A DNA stretch of 60,000 bases from Hydractinia symbiolongicarpus (lineage: Eukaryota > Cnidaria > Hydrozoa > Anthoathecata > Hydractiniidae), in assembly GCF_029227915.1 (NCBI RefSeq), contig NC_079876.1, positions 11,844,001 through 11,904,000 on the forward strand. Direction: 5' to 3'. Numbering within the stretch: position 1 is the first letter of the stretch; each line of letters opens with the position of its first letter. The notes under the pieces are model-generated. The model searched no databases and was not told the DNA's origin. It worked only from the letters and a program-made list of their open reading frames with translations. This document shows, piece by piece, positions 1-12,185 of the stretch. Made by a program: the position numbers and the translations under genes.

Positions 1-1580
1 AGAAAACTGTTGAGTACATTATTCTCAAATATCAAAAATCATAATAATTATGACGTTTCCGAAATTTTATAATGGTTCAACGAACTGAAGTTTTTAGATC
101 AATATAATATTCCTGTTAAATTATATTTAGATTTGAAGAACATAACTATTTTGGAAACAAGGCTACTTTCAGAAGGCTCCTCTATATGAAGAGTGTGACC
201 GTAACATCGCGCTCACAATTGGCAATGGCAAACCAACTTTAAAGATTAATTCAGTATTCTCACCACAAGAGCATCTAATCACAAAAATAAATCAGCAAAA
301 ATTTGTTTTAAATTTTTCTTTCAATGGCATAATTGACTGGCATAACTGTAAGGTTTGCCTTTAATATTTTCTGAGCCTGAGCTTATGGGCGTTTCTGAAA
401 ATGGGTAAATTCTGGAATATAAGAAAGTATGATGATAACAAAACATTTATTTGGTTAAATTTCATCGAACCAGCCCAAAACCATATCAGACCAAATGTCA
501 AGTCAATAGGTTAATATTGGAGTATGGAACTTTTAAGTAAAAGGACACTATAATACCCGGTTTAGCCTTATTTTGTGGATTTCTTATGTTCACTGCTTTG
601 TAATTAGTATTAAAAGTCATGAGATAATATATGTTTGATATCTACTACTATTGTTAGTGGATCCTGGGTTTGAATCACATGTCAGGTTGAGCGCTCAATC
701 TAGGTGTGCCTTAAAAAATGATTGTGTTCGATTTACGTGAAATTTCTTCATAGCGTCTTCTTAGGTCAAGCAAGAATCGTTTTACAAAAAATCTTTTTAC
801 TTTTTTCAGTATTAACATAAAATTTATAGGTATATAATCTTTAACAAAACAACTATGTAATTTTGTTATGCCTCATGCAAAAGTAAATTCTATCAGAAAG
901 GTTTGAAATTACTCCTTTTAGATAAATATCAATTTATTTAGAATATTAAAGAAAGCATGTCAATCTTTTTTGTTACTACATTCGATCAAATTTAGAACGG
1001 AAATGATTTTCTTCCATTTTTCGGGCTTTTCCACAAAATAACTTAAACTATACCATTATCTTTTTTAGTAGGCTAATATTAAACACGTTTAATAACCATT
1101 AATTGACGTCTAAAACGTGCCATAGCAAAGTGTCTTCCAATTCAAAGTTCCCAAGCAACTTTTTCTTTTCATTTACAAGCATTATTTTGCATGTATCACT
1201 CATGAAACTTTAAATATGACAACAGGTATACATCAACAATCCTATTAGTTGTGCAATTTTGTATTATAATACCCTTGTGTGTACAACAATACTTTAATTG
1301 ATTAGTTAATTTTAAGCCAATTCTCGCAGCTGACAGGAAAACAACATCAGCATATTTTTACACTAAGAATTGTAAAGAACTCAGATTATAATAAAATGCA
1401 AAACTTTAATCAACTCAAATTCAGTGCAAATAAAATGTCTCAAAAAGGACCGTTTCTACTGCGACAAAATTGTTAAATCAACACGGGACATACCACCCAA
1501 TGCCCGCATGTGTAATTTAAAAATAGGATTGATCAATATGTGAAAATTCATCTAGGAAAATTGGGTTTAAACAACAATTC
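1..1580. other. Intergenic, no gene seen
   Basis: AT-rich sequence with only short open frames that have no recognisable protein-like composition, no splice-bounded exon and no RNA gene. I see no terminal inverted repeat or tandem array here. Confidence 0.6.
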
Positions 1581-1584
1581 GTGT

Positions 1585-1675
1585 TGTCATAGTAATTAAT
1601 AAAAAACAAGTATTTCAAATATTTCTTTACTTTGAACTTTCACCACAGTGAATTAGTTATCACAACATGTGATTT
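1585..1675 (+). repeat. Diverged direct repeat, copy 1
   Basis: About 90 bp that reappear in diverged form at 3862-3950. The shared core is an AT-rich stretch containing TTTACTTTGAACTTTC followed by ATTAGTTAT. It looks like an old dispersed repeat; family unknown. The 1676-2846 interval after it holds nothing I can support. Confidence 0.45.
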
Positions 1676-2846
1676 TGATAAAGCCATAAAGGCCTTTTGT
1701 TCCATTCCACATTTTTCATGCACGCCATATAATTTTATAAAGTTTACCATTTCCACTGCAAAATGTTAAAACATCAAAAAGAACTTTAAAAATGTAAACT
1801 CCTTCATTCAATTTGACTTTTACTGCTCTTTGTTTACACCATACGCAGGAATGTGTGTTTCGTTTAGCCTTTCTTCGTCTCGGAATAAAAAATGAACACA
1901 TTGGTGAATATTTTACACGGAGCCAATTTATGTGCGAGATTACATGAGACACTAGCTGAGGCGGTAAAAGTTTTATTTATAAAGTGGGTTGACATTGATT
2001 TTCAAAAGAATGTCTTAAGATCTAGTGCTCATAATGTTGTATTTATTATAGTGTAGTTAAGTCTAGCTTAAGATAAACGTATTTCATATTCCGAGACAAG
2101 TTACCGAGTCACACCTTAGGTGGCTAGTGTTTGGAAACGAAACTTCAGGAACGAAAAGTTGTTTAATGACGCGCCGTTTATTCATTTTTGTGAAAAAGCG
2201 CATATTTCCCTTTGATTTTTTCAATCATTATGAGTCTTATATCATATGTATTGGATGTTGGATGGTTGGTTGTTACTTGTCGTGGATTTTAATGTATGTA
2301 TTTAGTTCTTATCTTAAAACATATTGATTGCATCAATTATAAGGAACTTATAGCTAGCTATAACTAAATTACGTGCATTTTGGAAATTCATTCTGCAGAC
2401 ATTGATTCTATTTTTTATTCCATTTTATTTTATTTCTAAAGTTTTTACCAGTGTTGCTAATGATTTTGTATCTTTATTATGATGATACGATCATCTTGAA
2501 AATTTTCATTTCAGATGATTCTTCAGCCCAAAAGTCTTGACATCAATCAAATATAATTGTAAACACAAGGTTTCACTTATTTATAGACAACAACATCATT
2601 GGTTACATCACAAATTTATCCCCAATGAAGTCCAGGATTTTGCATTTGTTAGGTTGTTGAGATTTTTCAAATCGAAGAGAAATAGGCTGCGTAGGAGCTT
2701 TTATATTATTTAGTATGTATATGTAGAGCCTAGCATATTTGACATTGGAAAAAAAGTACATCACAGAATTAAGACGTAAATCACGAAATTAGGACGTTTT
2801 AGCTAATTCAACCGGGAAAAATTTCCACTTTGTTTACTTGCATTTT

Positions 2847-2894
2847 TGCAAAGTTATTTTATGGAATAGAAACCACGAGGGTGCCGATAAGCCG
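2847..2894 (+). repeat. 48-bp dispersed repeat, copy 1
   Basis: A 48-bp block ending in GAGGGTGCCGATAAGCCG recurs at 4840-4887 with a single substitution (AATAGAAACC here, AATAAAAACC there). Flanks differ, so this is a short conserved piece of a dispersed element rather than part of a long duplication. The 2895-3861 interval shows no gene. Confidence 0.6.
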
Positions 2895-3861
2895 CATACA
2901 CCGTTAAAAGTGCGGGTGTTTTCTGGCGAGTTATGCGTTTTGAAAAAAAATAGGTATTTGCCTGAAAAAACCCACAAAGAACCGAACAATGCTTGAACAA
3001 ACAAAAAATATTCACCAAAAAAACACTCAATAATTCACCACAAATTATTTAAAAAAGTATAAAAAATAAAATGAACTAACTATATATGTGGTACCGAAGT
3101 GCTTAAAAAAACTGTTTTTGATGGTTTTTAATAAGATTTACTTCATAAATAACTTATACATAAGAGAACTAATCAATTTACTCAGAATTGTTTATGTCAA
3201 TAATGCGTGTCCTATTCTATTTTAAAAGACGTATTGTTAAAAATCATGTCCGTATTAAAGGTGTTTAATATCTAGTAGTAAGGTTTAGGCGACCATTAAG
3301 GAAAAGGTTTTGGTTGAGATAGGAAGCAGAAAAAGAAGGCAAAGTAAGTATTATAAGTTGTTATTCATTTTACTGTTTTTTGTTTTGTATTTTTCCCCAT
3401 TATGCAGCGAAATTTGAAAGTACGTCAAAATGCGTCCAGATATAATTAGAGGTTTACACTACTATTCCCACCGTGAATTATGTAATTGAATGAATCAATA
3501 ATTAAATTTTGTGCGTTCTAATGAAACAACATATAAAGTAACTCGCCCGGTAATCACGCAGTCTCTTACGTATGACGCCATAATATTTATGAATATGTGT
3601 TCTCGACTATATAGTATATCCAAATGTGTATTATGTGTGAATTGTTTTGTTTAAGCGAAACATTTCTTTTGAATTAAAAAAAAAAAAATTTAACGAAAAA
3701 TTAGTACGTCTACCCGATTACCTTCACATACTGTAAAACCCGCATTGGCATTATGAAAATGACTTTTAATCTGCAGTAAAATATTTTTTTACAAGAGGGC
3801 GGTTTAATCTTCCCCTATATGCATTACACACCTTGGTTGTTATAATATCAACCAATAAAAG

Positions 3862-3950
3862 TATCATTAATTAATAAAATACCACTAAGTATTCTAAATA
3901 TTTGTTTACTTTGAACTTTCAATACATTGGATTAGTTATTGCAAATTGCG
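3862..3950 (+). repeat. Diverged direct repeat, copy 2
   Basis: Partner of 1585-1675. The 3951-4839 interval that follows contains only short, low-complexity open frames and no feature I can support. Confidence 0.45.
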
Positions 3951-4839
3951 GCCGTAACAATAAACAACAGATTCTATGGTTCCCTCAAACAAGTTCTAGA
4001 AACAGGAAATATAATATAATTACGCTCGTCAAAACAAACATTTTTATCCAGCAATGTTTCTCAACAAATTGTTGTTACAATCTTGGAGGAAGAAAGGCAG
4101 AAGGAGAAATAACTATTTTATGTATGCTTCAAATGTATTGAATTTTCTGTTGCTTTTAATTTCAAAAGAATCAGTGCGCGAAGTGCTCGACCAATTGTTT
4201 TCAGCGAAAAATTAATCAAGTTCTAAAATCTCCTTTAATTGGAATTTCTTTATTCTGTGAAAGTCTGGCTCTGAAACATCGCTGTGTAGTAAAATTTGGA
4301 CGGACAAAATACTGAATATATGTTGGTAAGCATTGCATGCAAAAGGTTTAACAAAGAGTTTCAAAATATTTATAAAGCTGGAATAATAAGCTTTTTAGAA
4401 AAGCTAGAGTATAGTTAACTGATCATATAAAAAAGTACCGATAAAAATGAGCCGGACAAAAGTTGACAAAACATGTGGAATATTAATCCTTATTTTTACT
4501 GATAAAATAAGATCCGATTCTAGAAATTATTTAGTTTGTTAACAACGGTATATAGCACATGATGTCGTTGCTAATTATGTATTTGTTATAATATAATTAC
4601 ATCACTATGAAGTTGCAAATTCGGTATGTACTTCAGAAATTAATCAGATCAAAAATACTGTAATCGGTGCACAAAGCCAATCATATCCGGTTATTTCAAT
4701 TTACGAATAATTTATTCACAAAACTGCAAAAGTTTAAGTTTAAGCGCAGTATTTTAATAAAATCAAAAAGTTGTTTACTGCCTAAATCATTTATTAAATG
4801 TCTACTATATAATGAGAACGTATACTACAATCAATTACT

Positions 4840-4887
4840 TGCAAAGTTATTTTATGGAATAAAAACCACGAGGGTGCCGATAAGCCG
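4840..4887 (+). repeat. 48-bp dispersed repeat, copy 2
   Basis: Partner of 2847-2894 with one mismatch over 48 bp. No inverted partner or target duplication was found, so the element type is unknown. Confidence 0.6.
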
Positions 4888-5391
4888 TGTTTTCACTCGT
4901 TCACATTGCATCAGTATTGTCCCGTGACATTCATCGAACAAAGTGTGTGCGTAACGTTACATCGCGACAGAAAGATCCGCTTTGCTCTACTACTTGAAAA
5001 ACACCTACAAGATCGTTCTCTACCGATATTAGTTTTTACACAAACAAAGAGAGAATATTTCTGATTCTACCGTTAACGCAACGATCAAAACATCTTGTAA
5101 CACACAGTCAAAGTGTGTTATGACCTAATTAAAGAACACAATAAGAAAGAGTTTCTTGTGAAAGCTCTAAGCAACTAAGTAGTCATGTGATTACATTTGC
5201 GTCGTTTAGAGAGAGAAAAAACACTTACGTAAACACGAAAAGAAATATGATTGGTTAATATAATTACAATACTCTTTGTATTACACCATGACTATATAAA
5301 TAATTTGTTTTATTTTGAACAAAAGAATAAGTATATATGTAATCAATGTTGCATGACGATTACCAATAAGACAACATAATATATTTTAGGG

Positions 5392-5770
5392 TTGGTTTGT
5401 CATAAACTTTTAGATTTCAGCGAAGAAAGTTCAACAGCTTTTAACGTCAGCACAATTTTTAAAAAAGATAAATATATATTTAGATACAAATATTTATATA
5501 TGAAATCTGTTTCACGGGTGAGTTTAGTCAGTTCTCCATCTTTTTTGATAATTATGTTTATAATATCATTGACTGATATTATCGATATTTAGTCTCCTTG
5601 GTTCTTCAAAGATGATTTTTGGTTTTTTTAGTTGAACAACATTAAACGTTGAAAGAATCTCAGAACGGAAAATATAATTACATATATATTTACAAAAAAT
5701 CACGTTACACGGGTAAGTTTAGTCACTTCTTCATCTTTTTTAAATATTATTGTGGTGATACTTTCAATTT
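5392..5770 (+). repeat. Diverged tandem duplication, about 205-bp period
   Basis: The block around 5505-5560 (CACGGGTGAGTTTAGTCA followed by TTCTCCATCTTTTTT) recurs around 5705-5760 as CACGGGTAAGTTTAGTCA plus TTCTTCATCTTTTTT. Upstream sequence matches weakly as well. The small open frames over this block are not convincing genes. The 5770-6630 interval beyond it shows nothing further. Confidence 0.4.
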
Positions 5771-6634
5771 TATAATGCTGTTTGTTTTCATCTTTCCTTA
5801 TCTTCCTGTCTTTTTATTTTTTCCCATGTTGCATTATGTTTGTTTACTTGCATTTTTGTAATCTATATAACAGATAGAATGTTGATGTAAGAATTTCCAG
5901 TCTGACTCAGGTTGTTTTTAACCTTTAGTTTCATTTAGCAATCTAGTAGCAAATGTTTCTTAATTTTTTAATACGAAGACTCACATATGACTTTCTTATA
6001 AACATGTTTCTTATCAAACAAACCCTTTTCAGTAAAACCAACCTCATCCGACAATTTACTTCTTCCCAAAGTCTGGGACAGCAATTAGAGGCCTTGGAGC
6101 GAGGTTAACAGCAATACCTAGTAAATATATATTGCCAGATAAAATTTGGAAAATGTTAATGATGTAACCTTAAATGTTCAAGAAAAATTGAGTTGATGAC
6201 AAAAACTTTGGTGAAGTATAGAACTTGGCAAGACTGTTAACAAGTAAAAAATGATGAGCCATGTTCTTCTCATGACAAGATGCGTGCAACTAAATAAATA
6301 AATACTTGAAAATATTTGCATTCCTTTGTAATAATATCTCTCCTTCGACGACGTATTAAGTAGTAATATTTAGTACTAATACTTTTAGTACTAATATAAA
6401 GGAATTCAATACATATACTACAATGCTTTAAAAACGCCCGGGTGTGTATCTTTAGGGGCGTCCAATTTAGAACTGGAGATGAAGGTTTAAGAAAGAAACT
6501 TTTGATAAAATTTTACAATTTTAATTTATCTCTATCATTATATTAAAAGCTAGTGCAGCATTTATCATATCTTATTCCTTCCTTCATTCCTATGTTTAAA
6601 GTGGGCTTCATGAATATCATTATTAAACAGCCCC

Positions 6635-6701
6635 AAACTCGTCCCCAGCGCCTTTTGTGTCTTTTTTTTAATGAACAGACAAAAGGCGCTGGGACGAGTT
6701 T
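6635..6701. repeat. Near-perfect foldback (MITE-like hairpin)
   Basis: Arms 6635-6658 and 6679-6701 are inverted copies (AAACTCGTCCCCAGCGCC against GGCGCTGGGACGAGTTT), differing by one base in the C run, with a T-rich 20-nt loop. Related CTCGTCCCCAG-like ends occur at about 7111, 25166 and, inverted, about 25995, which suggests a dispersed foldback family. The 6710-8460 interval has no supported gene; 8040-8400 is less AT-rich than its surroundings and may be an unrecognised coding relic. Confidence 0.6.
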
Positions 6702-8460
6702 GAAACAGCTCTTTAAAGAAAAAGGCGGTGGTCTTATTAGATGAGCGTTTATTAAAAGAAAATACTGAAAGGACAAAACAATAAATTGAGAAAGAATTTA
6801 AGTAAACGTAGCGAGCGTTTATCCAGAGCATTACAGTAAAGAAGATAATTATAACCATGGATTTAATTAAAACCATGGATTTTGTTGTTTACAAAAGTAG
6901 AGCGATATGAACTTTGGACATATCATGTGAGGTAGACGAAAGTGATAGCGATAGGAGAATGAGAGTAATTAAATAAAAATGGACGTGTATTGATTTATTG
7001 ACGTCAAATGTTAATATGGAAATAAATAAAAGATATTAAAATACAATCGTGCATTTCAGCCTTTATGTAAGTTAAGCCAGTTCGACTTCCTAACCTCCTG
7101 ACTAGGAGCAACCTCGTCCCCAGGGCATCTTGTATCTTTCTGACATCACTTTTTATTGTTTACTGAAACCTTTTTCGGTGAAGAGACTATTTAAAGCTAG
7201 TCCACGGATTTGTTTGCCCTTTTTACACCGCATTGCGTGTGTCTTGCTACTTGCGCAACAGACAGACGTAGACGGGTATTAATAATATAAATTAGTCGTG
7301 GATAAAGCTATATATTCCATAGATTTAAGTTTGTAATTATGTCTATGCAGAACGACCTTATTTGTAATTAGATATAATCATTAATAATATATAATTGCAT
7401 GTTATTTTTGTATGTAAGAATATTTCTTCTACAAAAGCGACTATAAAAAACATCCCCCCAAAAACTTCCATTTACATTCTTGATTGGTTAGAACAAATCA
7501 CGTTGCAAAATTAAAGTCATTTCACTTGCTAGGAATTTCATTGTCTGCCAATTTAATCTTACTGGCGGGTTGTGTAACTACAATGAATGTAAATACTTTG
7601 TCACAAATTTATGTTGGGACATATTCACGTTGCCTATTTTGTTTAAATCTTTTTCATTGAATTAACAAACGTTTTATGATAAGAAACAACAAATTAAAAA
7701 AATTTCTGCACGTGGTTTCTTCCACGGGTTTAAAAATTAGTACATTACTACGCTAGTTCTAGTCTGTCTGTAACAAGCAAAGTAGATGTGTTGTTTTTGA
7801 TTAAAAAAATAGCCGTAGCAACATTTCACATTTGCCAATTTATATTGTTTAAATAACACTTGGGGCATGAAGAAAAAAATCCGGTAAATTCGGACTTGCT
7901 ATGGATTCCAATTGTTTTGTCAAATGAAGAAATTATCTACAATTAAATCCATGATAAAATGTCTGTTCCGCCTGTAAGTGCAGTTTTGCAGACTTGATTC
8001 ATCCGTGCTGCGTCGGCGTTCACCTCCGCATTAGTTAAGAACCGCATGGCTGGATTTCTTGTGTAAGACCTGGTTACCAACGACGAAGGGGTCAGGCAAA
8101 AGAGATTCATGTCTACGTAGTTCTTTTAACTAAGTCAGGAGTCGGTGAATTAGCTAGGATGGTCAGGTTGGCTATGAATAGGCTTGCTAATGGATAAAAA
8201 GTGTTTGACCAAGACGGAAATCTATCGACGTTTTGTCCGATGAACGTTCTAAACGAGCTAATGACATCTCCGAACAAACTGGAAATGTGGCAAGCATTTT
8301 GTCTGACGAGTCTCCAAAAATTATTTCGAAGGTTGCCATCGCACGTGTTTTATGCGTGTGCCAAGGCATGCGCGTACGATCGCACGCCTCTTCTGAAAAA
8401 GCCTGTTATTTTTAATTTACAATCAAATATTCTCGTCGTCAACTTAATTTGTGTGAGAAA

Positions 8461-8840
8461 AATCAATTTCAGGTATTTATTCACTTTCTTTGAAGCCAGT
8501 ATACACCCCCATTCGGACCTGGATATTCTCTACGTATCCTAGACACGACACAAGATTGTATCACCCGACGAACACCTTTTCCCAAGTGGTTATGAACAAA
8601 CCAATAAAATTGGCGGTATGCCGCATATCGATAAGATCTAAAAATATCATCTTCAAAAAAGATTGGAAGCAAGAGTGCTAGCGACCTATTTGTTAGAAAC
8701 TTCGTCCTTTTTTTAAGTCTACGGCTTTCCTGATTGTGAATAGCGACTATCGCTGTCCACAAAGTGTTGTTTAAAATCACAACAGCGTTGAAATCTTCGT
8801 GCTCTGTTATACATTTCTTATCAAAAACACAACAGAAACC
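8461..8840 (-). pseudogene. P2X7-like intracellular-domain fragment, frameshifted
   Basis: On the minus strand the frame reads, in pieces, KCITEHEDFNAVV, NNTLWTAIVAIHN, RYAAYRQFYWFVHNHLGKG and VIQSCVVSRIRREYPGPNG. From memory of the family these match the cysteine-rich P2X7 intracellular ('ballast')-like domain found in many cnidarian proteins, including the CITEH, YRQF, LGKG and IPSCVV-like positions. The frame then breaks at a G run (CCCCC on the plus strand, about 8507-8511). Moving one base restores the usual terminal YTGFKE-type end followed shortly by a stop, so a one-base insertion is likely. I see no upstream exons or start codon. Most likely a decayed gene copy or terminal exon; a sequencing indel is possible. 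Confidence 0.6.
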
Positions 8841-9337
8841 TTACACCCAGGCGCTCATTTATAATACAACCAAAAGAAAAATGTGAGGTCAAATTTTACA
8901 GTAGCGTAGCTGGAAGTAATTTATAGTGTCCACCTCGTTACAGCATAAACAGTCAACAGCTATAGGCATCCTTTCGCACTTTTGCACATAGGCACCACTC
9001 ACTGATCTGGTGTGTCTGCTTCATTGTCATTATAAGAGGGAATTTTTTGTTTGTTATTGAGTCGTTCTGGCTCAAACTGAAATTCAATTATGTTTACATT
9101 TCTGTTTGTGAACATGATTGATAATTGTAAAAAAATTCTATTGGAAATATCATTAACATTTTTTCGTTATTTCTCTAACTGCATGCGCCAATCTCTACAC
9201 GGGGTAAATTAATGAATACGTCATTGCATAAATTGCGCATATTAATGTTTTTACCCAGTCCTTTTCCGCTTTCGAAGTTCAGTAAAGATGAGGATTGAGA
9301 ATGGCATGGTCAAGTAAACAAATTCAGTTTAAACTTA

Positions 9338-9953
9338 AGCTGGATTTCCATCAGTGCGATTTCTTAAAAAAGATACAGCAAGGAAAGGAATAACCTAAGA
9401 AGGAAATTTGCATTGGGATCAGGTTTGGCTGACATTGAATCGTGTGTCAAATTTTAAAGGAATACTCTTTTTTGTCTTGGCTTGATAAGTATTCAAATTA
9501 GAGACACAAAATCAAATATAACGGCTCCGGAGGATGAGGAGGATATTGATTCTTATTCGGAGGCGGCGGTTGAAATTATTTAAATAACAAGAATGACCCT
9601 ACAACAAAACCACCAAGTTTGGCCAAGATGACAACTATTGCCCTCATTGCGCAATTTCACTTCTTAAAGCAGTTGATTATGCACTCCTTTCAATTCTCTT
9701 TCTCTATAAATTTGACGAACACGAGAAAATGGCGATTTTCTTCGTCTCTTTTTTTTACTATTAAGGCCACAGCTTCTTCTTTTTTCTGAACTGTCTGCCA
9801 TCTTGAAATGCGTGTGTTCACATAAGAAAATTTCGCACAAATAATAATATGAATAATAATTTGAAACTCATTTAGAGCGTAGAACTCCTGTCGCACTAAA
9901 ATTTTGTGTAATTTTAGAGCTATAGGAAGATTCGCTCTAATGGAAACCCACCT
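9338..9953 (-). mobile_element. PIF/Harbinger-type non-autonomous element
   Basis: The 22-bp ends are imperfect inverted repeats sharing TTTCCAT-AG-GCGA (AGCTGGATTTCCATCAGTGC on the left, AGGTGGGTTTCCATTAGAGC read inward from the right). They are flanked by TTA at 9335-9337 and 9954-9956, the 3-bp target duplication typical of PIF/Harbinger elements. Inside, on the minus strand, a frame from about 9800 to 9660 reads MADSSEKRRS, then a Lys/Arg-rich stretch, then FSRVRQIYRERELKG. That resembles the N-terminus of cnidarian Harbinger-type transposases and then stops. A short plus-strand acidic frame lies at about 9525-9582. No DDE core is present, so the element is an internal-deletion derivative. 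Confidence 0.65.
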
Positions 9954-10097
9954 TTATGAAAGACAATTTTGGTTGTATTTAAATACTTTTTTCTTTACTT
10001 TTCCATGTAACTAATATCAAGTTTTGATTTTTTACCGGGCAGTACCTTTATAACGCGTAAAAACCTTTTTGAAAAATTTTGCGCAACTTCGGTTTAA

Positions 10098-10810
10098 CCC
10101 TATTCGGTCCGGTGGGGGGGGGGCGGATTCCGCCCCCCCTGACGGTTTTTTTAATAACTCCTGATTGCTTTCTTATATGGCTATGATACTTACTGAGTTT
10201 CACCATTTATCTATTAGACACCTGCATGCTAAATTGTTAGGTCCCATACCTTTCAGAGGCTTTGATATTGGCCATTACTCGAAACTACCCCTAAAATCTC
10301 TATGAAATCCTTATAATGGGGAAAATATAATAACTCCTGTTAGGATAATCCTTAGAACTTGAAACTTGCAAGCTTTGTTTCATCAAGAAGAATCATTTTG
10401 AATAATTTTAACACGTGACTATTCCGATTTCCCGATTTTGTCGGATTTTACCCGAAAATCCGGAAAAAACGGATTGTCGGGCAATTTTTGGCAATTTTTT
10501 ATTAGATCCATGTAAAAACCGGAAAATATGTTAAAAGAATTTTATTTAGCTTTCAGAAACTTCAAACAGAATGTAAAAATTCGCTCTAGAACGAAAGTAA
10601 TTATTTTTTAAGCAGATAGTGGCATTTTTAACAATTTTCAAGCCTCTGATGACGTCACAGAAAATGTGCTGACGCAAGCAAACATTTTTTGCCACCATTT
10701 TGTTCCTTTTATGACGTACTATAAGTGTGCCAAGTTTGATTCAATTTGAACAATCTTATGAAAAGTTATTGAGGTCATAGTATGTTCGAAAAACCCCGGA
10801 CCGAATAGGG
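10098..10810. mobile_element. piggyBac-type MITE (713 bp)
   Basis: Ends are perfect inverted repeats of CCCTATTCGGTCCGG, flanked by TTAA at 10094-10097 and 10811-10814. TTAA target sites and ends starting with CCC are the hallmark of piggyBac elements. No transposase frame is present. A second, interrupted member lies at 29293-32011 and aligns over most of its length. The subterminal region has a G10/C7 foldback at about 10113-10139. Confidence 0.8.
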
Positions 10811-11277
10811 TTAAATAAGTCTAGTTTTGAATTTATTTTGCTTTATGATCATTTTTATCATTTACCAGTCAGCTATTTCAGGTTAACTGTCTATAAGTTT
10901 TTTTTATCACAAATATTTATGTGGTTTACTTGCGAAGGTTTATTTTAATCACATGCGTCATCTGTAAAGAGTACTCACCAGACCACAGACATTTATGTCA
11001 ACATTCTTTGATCTCTTTAATAAAAGCCGTATTCTATTTGTCTGCTTGCACGCGAGAAAAAAAGTCGTGTTGCGGAAACACGAAATGCGAACAGTATAAT
11101 AACTATTAAATAGTATTATTGTAGTTTTATTTATTTTTCGAATTTTTATTAGACACCTTTTGAATTTTCATCAAATTTTGTGTTGGACGTGATAAAAAAG
11201 GGAAAGTGAACAGAGATGTCTGCTTTTTGTCGATAACAGCGCTGGTTAATTAATCAAGTTTTAAATGTAGGTAATCC

Positions 11278-11520
11278 CCAGTTACCTAGGGTGGAGCAGC
11301 TGATGCCAGTTGCGTCTAAAAGATTTCCCTTTTTTAGCCTCACACTCAAAAGTGCAATGCAATGGCTTCGCTAATTTTATAACGGATTGACGGCAGTCTA
11401 AAAGGCTTTAACGTCTTGACGTAACGTCGATAAAGTTAACAAATTAGACATAACGGTTTTAGCGGCTTCAAAAGAAAATGAAAACAACCCATTCTTCTTA
11501 TACACTGTCACCATATTATG
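11278..11520 (+). repeat. 3' part of the ACTAGTCG repeat family
   Basis: This block aligns with 29933-30190 and 30818-31117: a GTTACCTA-type start, AAAAGTGCAATGCAATGGCT, a run of GACGT-rich words and a CATCCACTT-like end. It is a diverged copy of the 3' half of the element described at 29492-31117. Confidence 0.55.
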
Positions 11521-11573
11521 ATAAAGGATTAAATAAGTAAATTAGTTCTTTCGAAGTGTGCTTATTACTACAA

Positions 11574-11720
11574 ACTAGTCGTTATCCCGTGAAAAAATTC
11601 ACAAGAATTCATCTGCCAGGAATATCCACGAAAATATTCCCGTCACCATTTGCAGCTACCATTTGACACAGTGAGTATCCTAATATAGACTAGTCGTTAA
11701 CCCATAAAAAACACACGAGG
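11574..11720 (+). repeat. Two 5'-end relics of the ACTAGTCG family
   Basis: ACTAGTCGTTA occurs at 11574 and 11689, each followed by a degenerate version of the GTGGAAAAATCCAC palindrome that marks the 5' end of the intact copies at 29492 and 30347. The 11720-11884 interval is unassigned. Confidence 0.5.
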
Positions 11721-11884
11721 TGTCCCGTCTTTAAGTTACACGTTACTTTGTGTGCCCGTAACACGATATGTTTTTTGCGACATGCACGCAGAATATGGCT
11801 GTTGTTAATTACACTTGTTGGCATTCCGTGGAAAAATCCAAGAACCACCGGCGATTCAATATAACACCAAATATATTAATCATG

Positions 11885-12185
11885 TATTTAAAGATGTTAT
11901 CTAGATAAGAAGATTAAATTGGCTGGGGCACTTGGAAAGAATGGAGGAGGATAATTGGGTAAGAAAGTGTAGAGACTTGATAGTTCCTGGGGCAAAGCCC
12001 AGAGGCAGACCGAGAAAGACTTGGCAGGAGGTTATAAGGACAGACTTGATAGAGAGGAAGTTGAGTTTAGATCTAACACAGTCTAGATCAGATTGGAAGA
12101 GGGTCATTAATATACCCCGTCCAACCCATGCTAGCATGGAAAACAGACGTTAAGCCGAGAATGATGATGATAATGATTATGATGC
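11885..12185 (+). mobile_element. 5'-truncated non-LTR retrotransposon 3' end
   Basis: The plus frame reads RLNWLGHLERMEEDNWVRKC, then KPRGRPRKTWQEVIRTDL and RPTHASMENRR, the C-terminal end of a non-LTR (RTE/CR1-like) reverse transcriptase ORF, closing with a stop and a short GATGAT-type tail at about 12160-12183. A longer copy of the same family is at 46815-47880. The copy is dead on arrival: only the last 90 or so residues remain. The 12190-13100 interval downstream holds no feature I can support apart from the presumed promoter of the next gene. Confidence 0.75.

Noticed and set aside
6543-6876. Short frames around the 6.6-kb hairpin
   Set aside because: Both strands are open because the hairpin is palindromic; no protein family likeness.
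8187-8542. Overlapping frames of 60-113 codons on both strands
   Set aside because: The region is less AT-rich than average but no frame matches a family I know, and the frames conflict with each other.
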